The notes: generated by a model from the sequence alone, not told the origin. A stretch of DNA of 64,000 nt from Bactrocera neohumeralis (GCF_024586455.1 NC_065921.1:86922061-86986060), one strand, 5' to 3'. Shown: positions 12,200 through 24,749, numbered from the stretch's first letter. A program made the numbers and translations.

Positions 12200-13200
12200 G
12201 TAATTAAATTCACCGGGAAAATGATATTTAAAAAAATGTATTGTGCTTAATTGGTAGGACTATCCTTAATTGTACAGAGGGGTACAAAGCCTTGAAAGAC
12301 GGTCGAGAGATCGTTGAAGACATACCTGGTTCTGGACGATCTTCGACCTCTTCAACTGATGAAAATATTAAAAAAAGTGAAGGTTATGGAGCTTGAAAGT
12401 CGTCAGGTAAATGTGGGAGAGTTGACAAGAAAGCTCGACTCTCTTGCGTGTCCGTTCCAATGATTTTGATGGATATTTTGGATATGAAACGCGTTCTTGC
12501 TCGACACGACCATACCGTAAATAGGTCTCTTTGGACATGCTTGATCGTCCGAATTCTGATCCCACATTCATGGAGAGCATTATAACTCCCGCTGAGACAT
12601 GAGTTTTATGAGTTTGACATGCAAACAGGTCAACAATCATCGGAATGGAGGAAAAAAATTGAGCCGAAACCAAAAAGACCACGCCAAAGCCGCTCAAAAA
12701 TGTAGGGGATGCTCATTGTTTCTTCGATGTTCTTGGTTTTGTACATCATGAACTTGTTCTGAAGGGACAGACGGTCAATTAAAGTTCTATTTGGCCGTAT
12801 TGAGATGTTTGCGTGTAAATATCTGACGAAAATAGCCGGAATTGTAGAAGAACATTTCACGGATTTTAAACGATGATAATATGCTCCGTCGCATCGAGCC
12901 ACCATTGTGACCAAATTTAAAGCCAAAAACGCAATGAAAACCATCGATCAACCACCGAATTCATCAGTTTGTCACCTTTTGAATTTTCCTTGTTCCTCAA
13001 ACTAAAATTGCTGCTCCGTGAAACGTGTTTTCAGTCGATCGAAGAGATAAAACAAAATGCGACGAAGGGGCTGATCTCAAAAAGTGCTTATGAAAGGTGT
13101 TTTTTGGGTAATTTTGTATCCATAACCTCTGCTGCAGTACAAACAATAAACATACTTCAGAGTACCAAAGACGTCTGCCAGAAGTGCTGAGGTGATTTAG
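12200..13200 (+). mobile_element. Near full-length, heavily mutated mariner transposase
   Basis: Mariner landmarks appear in order but in shifting frames: GYKALKDGREIVED and DENIKK (N-terminal helix-turn-helix part), LDMKRVLAR, EFDMQTGQQSSEWR, KPKRPRQSRSKM, then DDNAP-like and HRATIVTKFKAKNAMKTI catalytic-region blocks, and FLKLKLLLRET with SIEEIKQNATK near the C-terminus. Many frameshifts and stops make it a fossil. No intact terminal inverted repeats were identified. A different DDE element follows immediately. Confidence 0.8.
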
Positions 13201-13204
13201 ACTG

Positions 13205-13800
13205 CCTGGCGGAAAGGTATGTCTACCAATTTGTGTCAAATTTTGTCAGCCTGTTCAGTAAGTTTTGCCATTTCAACATGTCACGTTTCACTTTTCTCGG
13301 AAATTATCCATGATTATTACGCAAATTCACGTTCACCGAAAAATCCGGAAATCCGAATGTTCAACCTCGCAGATGAGTCCCATTTCTGGCTTAATGGTGT
13401 GTCATTAAGCCAAATTGCCGCTATTGGGGTGAGTTAAGTCCTCGTGTGATTAAAGAAACGCTATTGGATACCCAAAATTGGCTGTTTGATGCGGATGGTG
13501 GTATGGCCGCATTATCGTGCTTTATTGGTTTTGAAATGAGGCAGGAAGTGACCGACTTTTATACCCGGAGTTTGTTGAAATCGACGTGAATGTTCTTTAT
13601 TTCCAACAATACGTTACACCGCCTTTATGTTTCACGTCAAAACATGGAAACATTGCTTGCAAAATTTGGCGACTCGTTGATTTCGTGAAATGACGCAGCC
13701 AAATGGTTGCCAAGATCATGCGATTTAACGCTTCTGGATTATTTTTTTACGGAGTATTAACGTTTAATGTCTTCAATTGACACGAAACGGTTTCCCCGGA
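13205..13800 (+). mobile_element. Fragment of a second DDE-superfamily transposase
   Basis: Decayed blocks read ADESHFWLNG, PRVIKET, NMETLLAKFGDSLIS and SCDLTLLDYFF. They resemble the insect mariner/Tc1-like (DDE_3-type) transposases with a SDEAHFHLNG...NPR..E signature, which differ from the mariner to the left. The fragment is frameshifted and 5'-truncated. Confidence 0.6.
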
Positions 13801-14300
13801 GCGATCGTTTGAGTTTATTTCTTTGTTTTATTGTCAGCTTGGACGGTCGGAGTGCACCACACCTTGTTAGTCGAAGGAAACTGTAGCATAACCTTGATTT
13901 TTGACCTGCTTTAACGTGGTTTTTCGGCTTCGGCTCACCTTAGCCACGATATTTGGTCGATGGGTCTTTTTTTCCGGTTCGTAAGCATAGATCCAAGACT
14001 CTTCGCCGGTAATAATACGTTTCATGATATCCTGCCAGTCGGAAATCATTATTTAACTTACGTTAACGCGACGCTGTTTTCCGAAAAACATTGAATGATT
14101 TTGGAATTAATTGTGCTTTCACTTTTCTTAGGCTCAAATGGTCTTTCAAAATGGTTATCACTAATCCTTCCGATTTTCCAACGATGCCAGTAAGATCTCT
14201 GACTTTTAATCGCCGATTCTCAAGCACCAATTGCTTTATTTTATTGACGTGTTGATGACCGTTTGGATATCTATTTAAGGTTTTGAAAACAACCGTTAGA
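13795..14300 (-). mobile_element. Mariner-type transposase fragment, opposite orientation
   Basis: On the minus strand an ORF at 13867-14049 reads MKRIITGEESWIYAYEPE, the first catalytic-Asp block of mariner-like transposases (usual form VITGDESWIYGYD; here the Asp of GDE is Glu). Upstream on the same strand are LENRRLKVRDLTGIV-like pieces of the DNA-binding half. It abuts the plus-strand element on its left, giving a nested or end-to-end pile of three dead transposons. Confidence 0.65.
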
Positions 14301-15899
14301 TGAACAAAACTATTTTACCCCGTGCAATATGTTGCCAGAATATAAAAATTAGTTCAAAGATATTTTGAGCTCCTAGATTATTTATACGTACATATTAACA
14401 TACAAATACGTACGTCAGCATGAAATTTGACTCAGCTGCAGACGGAAGCATATTTGTATTTTTTTTTAAATTTCGAAAAATAAATAAATAAAAAATATAC
14501 AAATTAATATACATACATACTATACATATATTTATATGTATGTACATTTGTATATTTGCAGCCACAATCACAAGGCATTAACCTAGTCCACACTCCACTG
14601 ATTTTATTTATAAGTCCCTTCGCCCACAGTTTTCTATAAAAATAAGCTTTTGCTTGTTATTTTTTCTTCTCTTCATTGTACATTATTTGCTTATTAATTT
14701 TTTATTTATTTATGCACGCATATTTGTCTCTTTACTCAGCCTCGTTGATTTCTCTCTGCACTAATGCCTTTATTTATTTATTTAATTTGTTATTCGCGCC
14801 ATTGGAATTGAATGCTTAGTGGCTATAAATTGCGCTCACGTTTTCAGCAGACCCGGTAGGAAAAATTGGAAGTGTTTAAAAGCATTGTTGGTATAAGACA
14901 TTTTGGGAGTAAACCGAGTGTGATAATACTTAACTTGAAAACTTTCATAAAAAAAATTAAAAAAAAATATATATATAAAAAAAAAATTAAATAAATAATA
15001 AAAATAGATAACTGTCAGACGGAGAGCCAACCCGTTAAAATTAAGAGCTCCTACTAGGAGCGTCTTTCTTAGCGGTGTCTAACAGAATATTTTTCTGAGA
15101 AAAAAATTATCGTTTTTTGACCCACCCTACTATACATAGAAACAACTAGATAATTCAACAAATGATCGTTTTTTTCAAATATTTTTTAGTGTAGCCACTG
15201 ATGTTCATAAGTCCACACGCGACGTGTTTGTTGTACAAAGTATTGCTGTGCGATTAAAACTAGTGTCAACTAACACACCCACATTTGTATCAATTGTCAT
15301 AAAAACTTTTTATTTGTGGTAAATTATTCCAAAAATGTGACCATCAAATATTCCGTTAGTCATGCAGTAATCGACTGCTTAATAATGACTGGGTTAGTGT
15401 GAGTTGCATTGTTCTTGCACCGACTGTGTTCAAATCACTGGTCAGTTAAGTAAATATGCAGGGCTTGCTTCTTCTATTGACAATGCGTAGACGACGGTCA
15501 CGCCTCTATATGATTTGGCTGAATTCTGAAATATTGACAAGTATAAGCTTTCTACAAATATTTTATAAATACGCAAAAATATTTTATAAATACAAAGTTA
15601 CTTACCTTATATGTATGGTGTATATGCATATGTACATATGTAAATGTGTCAGCTTGACTCTTGATCTTTGCGCTAATTTGTTCATGAACCCGTGGCACGT
15701 GTCATTTCGTCTTTTTCTGTGTTTACCTTGAATCATAAATAAATCACCTCATCAATGGCTTTGCGAGCATGAAAATGTATAAATATATAACTTAAGCTGT
15801 AAAGTTTACCAGGTAAATTTGGTTCCAAAGTAGTTCAATAAGTACTAGTGCATTTTTAGTACATATTACTGAGATTAGTTATTTGATGTAAACAAAATT
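14301..15899. other. AT-rich spacer, no gene seen
   Basis: The stretch holds GTAT/CATA microsatellites (14510-14560) and T-rich stretches near 14940-15000. No coding, RNA or TE signature is recognised. Confidence 0.4.
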
Positions 15900-16560
15900 C
15901 AAGTTGTATTATTGCATATTACATTTTGTTATATCTATTGGAAACTAGTTACCGACTAGTCCGAAAAAATATTGTTTAATATAATATTATTGCATATTAC
16001 ATATTATTATAACTATGTGAAACTAGTTACCGACTAGTCCGATTAAATATAGTTTGACAGAGACGTTTACCTATATTATGTACAATAATTACCTAAACAA
16101 AGTTCCAGTAATATTATTGCATATGACACATTGTTATAACTATTTGAAACTAGTTACTAACTAGTCCGAAAAAATATACTTTTATTTATTACGTACAATA
16201 ATTACGCAAAAAAAGTTCTAGTAATCATATTGTATGTTACATATTTTTATAACTGTTAGAAACTACTTACCAACTAGTACAAAAAATTGTTTCATTTGAC
16301 GAAGACGTTTAGTTATTTACGTGAAATAAATACGGAAAAAGGGTTTTAGTAATGGTATTACATATTATTATAACTATTGCAAACGTAATATTACATACTA
16401 TTTTCACTATTGGAAACTAGTTACCAACTAGTCCGAAAAACTATAGTTTAATTTTACGTATAATAATTACAGAAATAACGAAAATTTTCAGAAGTTTATT
16501 ATAAAATTTATTTATATTATATTGAAAAATAGGGCTAGAAACTAGTCCGAAATGTACTAC
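15900..16560. repeat. Tandem array of GAAACTAGTTACCGACTAGTCCG units
   Basis: Five to six degenerate units of about 70-155 bp each carry ATTGCATATTACAT, then GAAACTAGTTACCRACTAGT, then CCGAAAAAATAT. Core copies start near 15948, 16019, 16146, 16258, 16415 and 16532. Each core holds an imperfect inverted repeat built on two ACTAGT palindromes about 5 bp apart, a potential hairpin. Confidence 0.75.
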
Positions 16561-16824
16561 TTCCAATTTGGAAAAGTATGTTTATATTTCAAGTTTAGTT
16601 TTGAAAATAAATATAATAATATTTTTCAGCAATTTTTTATAGAAAAAAAATTCAAAATTAAATTGGAGTAAATTTTTTACAGGAAAAAAATTAAAAATTT
16701 GATCTGAGTAAAAAAAAAGAAATTTTGAGTTGCCTGCTGCTCCCATATATTCCTATGTATGTACATACATATATACACATGTATATCCATGACCGTGTAA
16801 TATTTTTCATTACAAAACAAAACA

Positions 16825-17576
16825 AGAAAAAAACGTTAACTTCGGCCGCACCGAAGCTAATATACCCTTCACAGATTACATTGGTGCCTTAGAAAATAAT
16901 TTATACCAAATTTCGTAAATATATCTTGTCAAATGCAAAAGTTTTCCATACCAGCATTTGATTCCGATCGTTCTGTTTGTATGGTAGCTATATGCTATAG
17001 TTAACCGATCTGAACAATTTCTTCGGAGATTACATTGTTGCCTTAGATAATAATCTATACCAAATTTGGTGAAGATACATTGTCAAATGTGAAAGTTTTC
17101 CATACAAGAACTTGATTCCGATCGTTCAGTTTGTATGGTAGCTATATGCTATAGTTAACCGATCTGTCCAATTTCTTCGGAGATTACATTGTTGCCTTAG
17201 AAAATAATCTATACCAAATTTGGTGAAGATACATTGGCAAATGTGAAAGTTTTCCATACAAGAACTTGATTCCGATCGTTCAGTTTATGTGGCAGCTATA
17301 GTTTATAGTGGTCTGATATCGGCCGTTCCGACAAATGAGCAGCTTCTTGAAGAGAAAATGACGTTTGCAAAATTTCAAAAGGATATCTTAAAACTGAGGG
17401 ACTAGTTCGTATATATACAGACAGACGGACGGACAGACAGACAGACGGACAAGGCTAAATCGACTCAGCTCGACATACTGATCATTTATATATATACTTT
17501 ATAGGATCTCCGACGCTTCCTTCTGGATGTTACAAACTTCGTGGCAAATTTAATATACCCTGTTCAGGGTATAAAA
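16825..17576 (+). repeat. Modular interspersed repeat (CTTCGGC-GCACCGAAG family), copy 1
   Basis: The left end is AACTTCGGCCGCACCGAAGC followed by ATACCCTTCAC. The body has three ~150 bp modules around TTTGTATGGTAGCTATATGC and CAAATTTGGTGAAGATAC. The right end has a run of GACAGACGGACGGACAG, then a terminal hairpin ACCCTGTTCAGGGT followed by ATAAAA. It is a non-coding, dispersed, multi-copy unit. Other copies are at 34985, 46840 and 53700. The class is uncertain (MITE- or Helitron-like). Confidence 0.75.
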
Positions 17577-18844
17577 ATCACCGCACACCTCATTTATAAA
17601 AACGCCATTGTCACGGGCGCATCGCTTTTTCAGTTCCAAAGTTGGCAAAACAAATTTTCAACTCTCTAATAAGAACAACAAAGTTCATCGTTTTTGTCGC
17701 ATACTCAAATATCGCAATGTCAATATTTACTGATAACGTTGGCAGCTTTTTGGGTGCGTTATTTTCCCCCACCTACACAATCTCTCCATATTTATATATG
17801 TATGTATGTGTGCCTTGTTTTGATTGCTTTTATGTAGCTTGCTGATATGACACTTTATGACTCCACCTGTCATAAAATCATTTCGCTAATGTCTTTCCGA
17901 CATGTTAAGGTGATTTTTTTCAGTAGACGACGAGCTTTGATTTTCGAAAACTAGATTTTCCAGCATAATAACCTTAAACTTGTCTTGCAGAGTCGAGACT
18001 TTATTACTTTGTTATTATGCTTTACCAAATATTCTATTATTATTTAATTAGCAAACAGTTGCCGCATAAATATATATACATATATGTATGTATGTATGTA
18101 TAAAATGTCGCTTCACACTACTGGCTGTCGCGTCATACCATATACTCACCTTGCTAACCGTTGCTTTTGAATTTTGATTACTTTACGCACGCTATTTTTC
18201 AATTTTCGCTCTTCGCTTACGTCACATTCTCCTTTTATTTCTATGCTGTCTTCGAATACTCCCTCACCATTTCCGTTTTCAGCACTAAGCAGTTGCTCAG
18301 TCAGTTAACGAGCTTTAGTTTTAATTACTCTCACGCAAACAGCAAAAAGTAATAAAAAAACCGTTACAAAGAAATGGAAACTAACGAAAGAGGCAAGAAA
18401 ACGGTAATAAGAATAAAAAAGTACAAAAGTCTAAGTTCGTTCGGTTGCGAGTGAGTAGTTTAAAGCCATGACTTATTGAAGCAGAGTACTAAAAGAAACC
18501 AGGTTTCAACAACATAAACGGCATATCTAAAATTTTGCTGTACGACAGGTGGCGCTGAGTTCAATATGTTTGGAAGAATGACATTTGTTAACATATTTGG
18601 TTCAAATGCGGTATATACTTATGTATTTTACCGATGACAGGAAGAAAAATATTTGACTAACATTTAATTCGAGAAATCTCCTATAGATCAAATATTAGTA
18701 CTGACATTCATATTCCTAAGTTATTGAGATTTTGAGAAAATACAATGAGCTTAAGTCCAAATAAGGGCATCCTTTCGCAATCGAAATCCCGACATCGATT
18801 AATTATTTTTTGACTTTACTCGGTATAGCAACAAGCTACTTCTA
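17577..18844. other. AT-rich spacer, no gene seen
   Basis: It contains GTAT microsatellites near 17800 and 18080. ORFs here are short and non-conserved in appearance. Confidence 0.4.
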
Positions 18845-18934
18845 TTGGGTAGTCGAAAAAGTCTTTTCGTATTTCTAATCAAACTTCAACTTATTTTTTT
18901 TTATATATTTACTAATAAATAAATAAACAAATAT
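18845..18934 (+). mobile_element. Truncated left end of a TTGGGTAGT-TIR MITE
   Basis: TTGGGTAGTCGAAAAAGTC and the next ~70 bp match the left end of the complete MITE at 31401-31702. Homology stops at about 18934, where a non-LTR fragment begins, so the MITE was cut or overwritten. Confidence 0.7.
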
Positions 18935-19530
18935 GTGGCAAAGCCGACGAGCTCGCCAGAAATTGCAACCTTACACAAATCACACTACGATGAAAACGAG
19001 CTGGTGTTCGCCAGTCGTCGTGCACTCTGGTGCTGGATCGCGCGAGCTCAAGCAGCGCTGGTCAGCAAACAGCACTTGTAGGATTTGGGAAAGCCTTCGG
19101 GCCCATAGTGGAATGCGAAAGGCACTTAGCAGGGTCATGTGAACTGCAATGATAGGTATCCTAACTGAACAGTGTCCCATTGGCATTCACGCGGTGTGGC
19201 TAAAGATTTTAGAGGACGCAACTTCTCAATGTTGCAGGGAGGAAGTTGAGGTGGAAACATCCAGACACTTTCTCCGTCACTGTCATGTTTTCGCCAGACT
19301 CAGTTTGAAGCATCTTAGTTAGCATAGTTTATATGAACCTAACGACTTGGTTGCAGTTGATATTAGTCACCTCAATTCATTTCTGGCTGGCTCTAGGCGA
19401 TTTGCAGATATACGCTGGTCTTTTTGTTTCAAGTATAGGAGTTCTGGGTACCACAACGGACGAGCGTCTCCAGCAGTTTATTCGTGGTCTCAGGAATAAC
19501 AGCCTATTTAACCAACCTTACCTAACCTAA
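18935..19530 (+). mobile_element. 3' part of a non-LTR retrotransposon (family B)
   Basis: It shares long stretches with 37320-37760 (for example CCAGTCGTCGTGCACT, GATCGCGCGAGCTCA, GGAAAGCCTTCGGGCC). Decayed peptides read GHCPIGIHAV-, C..CREEVEVETS and RHFLRHCHVFARLSLKHL, the zinc-ribbon tail after RNase H in I-superfamily-type LINEs. It ends in CCTTACCTAACCTAAC. No intact frame remains. Confidence 0.7.
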
Positions 19531-19779
19531 CTCCAAATTTAATGGCTTCGAATTCTAAAAAGAACGATTTTAAGAGTTTCTGAAAGTTAGCTTGCGTCTC
19601 AGTCGAGATAATTTTAATGAATTTGGGCTCCAAACCTTACTTTATGAAGGTTGCATATCGAAAAAAATGGTTTCCTGATATATGATCTAGGGGAATGTTC
19701 CCAATTTAAGCAAACTTTGAGTATAATTAGTAAAAGAGGTTAAGCGAAGAGTGTTAGAAGTGTTCACAGCAGTTTCTAT

Positions 19780-19880
19780 GACAGTCGGGTCTACGTAGCC
19801 GGAACGGACCCGGATTTTTATCCGGCCAAGGACTGTCAACTCGGCAGAATTCTGCCGCTACAAAAACAACAACAGAAGTG
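19780..19880 (+). repeat. Short interspersed (SINE-like) repeat, copy 2
   Basis: ACAGTCGGGTCTACGTAGCC and CCGGATTTTTATCCGGCCA match 11991-12060. It ends in CAAAAACAACAACAG. The CCGGATTTTTATCCGG core is an inverted repeat. Confidence 0.6.
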
Positions 19881-19924
19881 TCCACAGCTACCTTGATTAA
19901 AATAAAAATGACTCGCGGCTTAAT

Positions 19925-20125
19925 ATAACTGTTGTTTTATTGTTTCTCTGGTGCCCTGCAACAATGAAGCATCTCTTGTGAACCTGGCAAGACTACGCTG
20001 TAAGCATGTGGGGTCCCCACGTTATGATACACTGGAGGAAGTATCGATAGTGAGACCGCAGAGCCTGTTAAATTTCGTGTCAAGCGCAGACATCTCGAAA
20101 GATTGCCCTACCAGATTAACCTAAC
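19925..20125 (+). mobile_element. 3' tail of another non-LTR retrotransposon
   Basis: Decayed reading NEASLVNLARLRCKHVG and LNFVSSADI resembles the last residues of tephritid I-type LINE ORF2. The segment ends in TAACCTAACCTAA like the other LINE ends here. Confidence 0.45.
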
Positions 20126-21147
20126 CTAATTTAACTGTTCTTTTTTGCCAGCAGCTAGAATCAGCCATGATGCCTATCGAAACAAACAGCGAAATACCTA
20201 CCGCCTTCGTGTGTTGGGTACAAGTTACGACAGTCTAAATATAAATATGAAACCAGAATCGGTAAAGAAGCTATTAACGCATACATACCAACACACACAC
20301 AGAAAACAAGTAGAATGACTTCAGACACACAAGACAAAGTGTAGTTAGAAGCATAACAGTAACAACGCAATTGAAACCTGGCAAACAGCTGAGTAAAAAA
20401 AAAACAACAACAAAAGCACGTAAATTAGCTAACTTAAAAACCGTTAGTTGGTGGTGAGCGATTTAAATTTTTTTTTGCTATAGTATACTATATATGTATG
20501 TATGTATATATGTATGTATATTTTTTTCTCTTTTTTTTATATTTACAACTTGATTGCCAACCCCTGCATTTAGTACAATTATTTTCATTATCATATTTAT
20601 TTACTAAATATTTTCTTTCGGCTCATAGAGCCGCTTATTTTTGTTGTAAGCCACTTGTCGTTGTCGTTTTTTTGTTATCAGTGCTCTAATTGTTGTTGTG
20701 TTGTTGTTGTCATACACTCTGTTGTTATCGCTATGTATGCCTAAATGTACTCGCTGTCTAGTTGCTCGCTTTATCAACTCGCTGTTGTGCGCAAACACCG
20801 GCACCGAAGCGACAACAACAATGCCACCACCGACACGCCAACACCGCACCGACCTTCACCTCGCATGCCCTCGGGCGCTGCTCCACTTTGCTCAACGCTC
20901 GTCGCTTGCCATTTTTTCGAGTTGGCCATTTTCATTTCGTTAACATGTGTACATACATACACATGTACGAGCACTACGCCGCTTCGCCAACGCCAGCCAA
21001 CTTCGTGTGTCTGCGTATTGTTGACTCGCCAACTCGCTTTTAACCGTTTTTAAGCGTTTAGTTAATATTATTAACCAAAGTGACGTTGACGTGTGCGGTT
21101 CGTGTGCTCAGGCTTGGCATACAAGTGGCAGGTGGTAGGCCAGTTAG
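20126..21147. other. Spacer leading into promoter-like block
   Basis: No gene is recognised. GTTGTTGTT and GTAT microsatellites are present; GC content rises from about 20720 onward. Confidence 0.35.
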
Positions 21148-21287
21148 TCAGTGTTTCGGTGTTTTTGGTCAAAACAACAATTTCTGCAAGACAAAGTGTG
21201 TGTGTAAATTGTAGTACAACTTGTTGTTGTTGTTTTAGAGTAATAAATAAAGCAGTGATTAGTGTATGTTGGCACGCATAGCCGGAG
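21148..21287 (+). promoter_or_regulatory. Candidate transcription start and 5' leader exon
   Basis: A fly-type initiator TCAGTG (A at 21150) is followed by leader-like sequence and a strong splice donor GGAG/GTGAGT with the intron starting at 21288. There is no long ORF. It lies 3.5 kb upstream of the Pld first coding exon on the same strand, so it may be a Pld leader; no clear DPE was seen at +28. The whole region 20.9-22.1 kb is GC-richer than its surroundings. Confidence 0.3.
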
Positions 21288-22759
21288 GTGAGTGTGAGTG
21301 CGCTCCATCGCGCTCTCGCTCACTCTCTCCCTGGCTATCTCGCCTCCAGCGCGCTCACACTCACTCACAGCCGCGCGCAGTCGGTGCAACGGGGCGGATG
21401 TGTAACCAAATACTATAATTTAGTAATAACAATTACGCGCTGGCGTTTGTGTCAGGCAGCGGTGGGCGGCTAAAGAGTCAACGCTTGGGTACGTGTGGTG
21501 AGCCTTCGTTCTGCGCTTCACCAAGTGTCGGTCGGTTAACTGTGTAAAACAAAGAGTGCGGCTACACTCGCGCGCCTGCAAGTGTGTGTCCAAACGAAAA
21601 TTCAAAACCCAAAAAGAAAAAAAAATCCGATTTGTTTGTCAACCTTCAAAGTGGGCTAATGCCTGCTTGCGCTAGAGCGCTTGACTGCTCGAGTTTCGGG
21701 CCAATGTGAAGGCCCACAAACATAAATTGGAGCAGAGTTGGCATTCCACGAGTGTTTTTCTGTTTTTTTTTTTTAATTTTTTTTGTTGTAATCACTGTTT
21801 TTTACCAACTCATCAACTTGAGCTCCTCATTTGTGCCACGAATGTGCCGGTGTGCCGTGTAACAAAGCAATTTCGCAGTCTAAGCAAGTAGCGGCTGCTC
21901 AATTAAAAGAAAGTTGTTGGCCGCAAGAAAGGCGAAATGTACGAAGCAGCAAAGAGTTGTGTGAAATCATGAAAATAAGCAATATTAGCAAGAAATGCGG
22001 CGTAGAAAGTGCAAAAAATAATTTTTTAATGCAAAAGCTTCCAAAGAAGTCGAAATGAGGAAGAAATCAAAGCTACAAAGTAAACAAGTAAAATATTCAT
22101 TACTTAAAAATTTTTAGACAAAACAAACAGTATAGAAATGGCAAACAAAGGAAAGCGTACAATAAGCGCATAAAATGCCGAAGACAAGAGAATTGTAAGC
22201 ACATAACTGGAAATAATAAACAGAATTAAATGAATATGCATAAATAATCGTGCGCACCAGGCAAAACAACTTAAGTCGTGTCACTACTTAGCTGTATTAA
22301 TGCTAAAAATGTGTGTTGCATAGCTTGTTTTTGCTGCTTTTCCAACAGTTTGCTTTTAAGTTGACAAATTCTAAACAGCTTAGCTCACAAACGTGTTTTT
22401 AAACACAAAAACATGCAAACTTGTATGATTTTTTCAAAATTACGCAGAATCGTGTTCGGCTGTTTTGTCTTGCAGGCACAGTTTTGCGTGTGTATGCGGC
22501 TTAGTGCTGCAAAACAAGAAACCAAAGTTTATGGTGACATGTTTTAAGCGAAAATAATTGAAACAAAGTGAGCGTTGGCACGTTTTGTACGCAAAAATCT
22601 GGCCAGCAGCTGTAAACATTGAATTAAAAACATAAATAAATAAATAATATTAATTAATTAAAAAAAAAAAAACAATTAGCTGCAAAGGAAATACGTGAAA
22701 AATGGGTTAAACAGCTGCTGTGTTGATTTCGGAGTTTTCGGGAAGGTTTATTGCATACG

Positions 22760-23110
22760 TAAAGGGTGTTTCACTTGGCTTGAAAAGTTTATAAACATTT
22801 TTTAGTACCGAAAGGGTGTTTCACTGTTATTGTTATTTTTGAAAATCTGAAAATACTTTTTAGTACCAAAGAGGGTATTTCACTTGGCGTGTTAATTTTG
22901 AAAATCTAAACATTTTTTCGCACCAAAAAGGGTGTTTCACTATTTTTGCTATTTTTTTAAATTTTAAAATATTTTTTTTTTGGTACCAAAAAGAGTGTTT
23001 CACTTGGCGCATGCCGTGTTATTTCTGAAAATCTAAAAATTTTTGTTTAGTACCAAAAAGGGTGTTTCATTTGGCGCATGCCGTGTTATTTTTGAAAATC
23101 TAAAATTTTT
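22760..23110. repeat. Minisatellite with GGGTGTTTCACTTGGC core
   Basis: Five to six tandem units of about 60-80 bp are built as AAGGGTGTTTCACTTGGC...TTTTTGAAAATCTAAAA...TTTAGTACCAAA. The last two units add CGCATGCCGTGTTAT. Confidence 0.85.
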
Positions 23111-23189
23111 TTGTAGTTTTATTACCATCTCTTCGGTACTAAATTATTTCTATTTTTTTTGTATACAAGCTCCCAAGACCTTTTGAAAG

Positions 23190-23430
23190 ATTAAGCTACG
23201 TCAAAAAGATACGCCCTTAGATACTGTATAATATCGGCCGAAATGACGAAAGAAAAAAATTCTGGCAAAGTTTGAGCCCTTAAGGGGGTATTCTAGTCTA
23301 GAATAAGATGCGCCTAAAAAATCATAAATTTTTTTCCTTGGATACCCTAAAAGTGATCCGAAATGTTGAAAGAAAAAAGTTCTTTTAAAGTTTGACTTCT
23401 CAAGGGGCTATTCTATTCTAATCTAGATAG
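23190..23430. repeat. Two-copy tandem duplication (~125 bp)
   Basis: Two diverged copies share CCGAAATGACGAAAGAAAAA, then AAAGTTTGA-CC-TTAAGGGG and TATTCTAGTCTAGA. Confidence 0.6.
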
Positions 23431-24749
23431 AAAAATAATCGAGTTTCTTTTATTTTCAAAGTTTATCAATCAAGAATATGTCTAGCAGCGCATTTTTCGA
23501 AATTCAAACTATTTTCAGAAATATATGTATGTACATAGACTTTTTGCTGACCCAGCAACTAAACTGCTTCGACTGGAACTGAAACTTGAGACGCGTTTTC
23601 TCGAAACTGTCTCTTTCAAAACGTTACACACGACTTCTCAGGTTCTATTTGAACAATTTAACTAAAATTGTTAGAGAATTTTCTTCTTAGACTTATGTAT
23701 GTAGGTCTGGATCTAGCCATATCCCAAATTTGCCATTTAAAAATTGTTTAATGCTGCAGCGTTTCCTTTATGGGTTTTAAAAATCAGTATTATATTTTTT
23801 TTTTCAAAATAAATTATGAAGTTTCTCCTCTATGGTGAAGTCAAATCTGTTTTAATTAAATTTTTATATTTCTTTTTTAAATTTTTTTTAATTTTTTTAT
23901 ATTTTTTTTATATTTTTTTTTATATATTTTATATATTTATTTTTTTTTAATTAAACACTATTAAAAATAAAATATTCAAAATTTTAATAAATATTATTTT
24001 TCGTATATTATTAACACCCACTGTATGCACGTACATATGTACATACATATGTATGTATGTACTTTTACCTTCGGCTCCGCCACTTGTTGCACAGCAGCAA
24101 CCATTTGTTTGTTTGCCCACATTTACACACTCGCAATCGCCAATATTTGCTTCGTGTTGACTGCACATGTTTGTACATGTACGACAAGCAGCCGAGCACG
24201 TGTGTGTTCTAAGCGAAATGAAAATAATTAAGTGAAGAAAAAGTAAAATAAAATTAAAATTCATGGGTAATTAAGTGAAAGATCAAAGTTACAGTTATAT
24301 AATAAACGCAAACAGGCATAGAAATGATTGGAGCACAGCGGTTATATGCGGGCAAATATTGTAAATTTCTATGGAAATTAGAAAAATTATAAGAAGATAT
24401 GCTTAATGCCGTGTGCTTAAAGCTCGAGAGCGAATTAATTGCAATTATAATGACGAAAAATATTTTTTTTTATAAAGTGGCTTAGGTGTTATGGAAAAAA
24501 GTTGTGAATGTGCTCTGTAACTGATTTTTGGTTTAAAAGAAATATTTTATGTAATTTATCAAGCTGTGTTTTGAAGAAATGCATAACGAAAAAATATGAA
24601 AAAAAAAAAAAAATTTTAAGTGAAAGAATAGTGTGAAAATTTTTTTAATATTTTTGTAAATTATCAAACAAAAAAAATAATAATAATAAATTATATTGAA
24701 AGCTGAGAACAACAAAAACACAAATATACACGAATAGTCAACAGACGAC
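23431..24749. other. AT-rich DNA upstream of the Pld first coding exon
   Basis: It holds T-rich stretches, a CATATGTACATACATATG-type microsatellite near 24030 and A-rich DNA. The Pld 5' UTR must end at 24749, but no acceptor or start site can be fixed from sequence alone. Confidence 0.35.
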
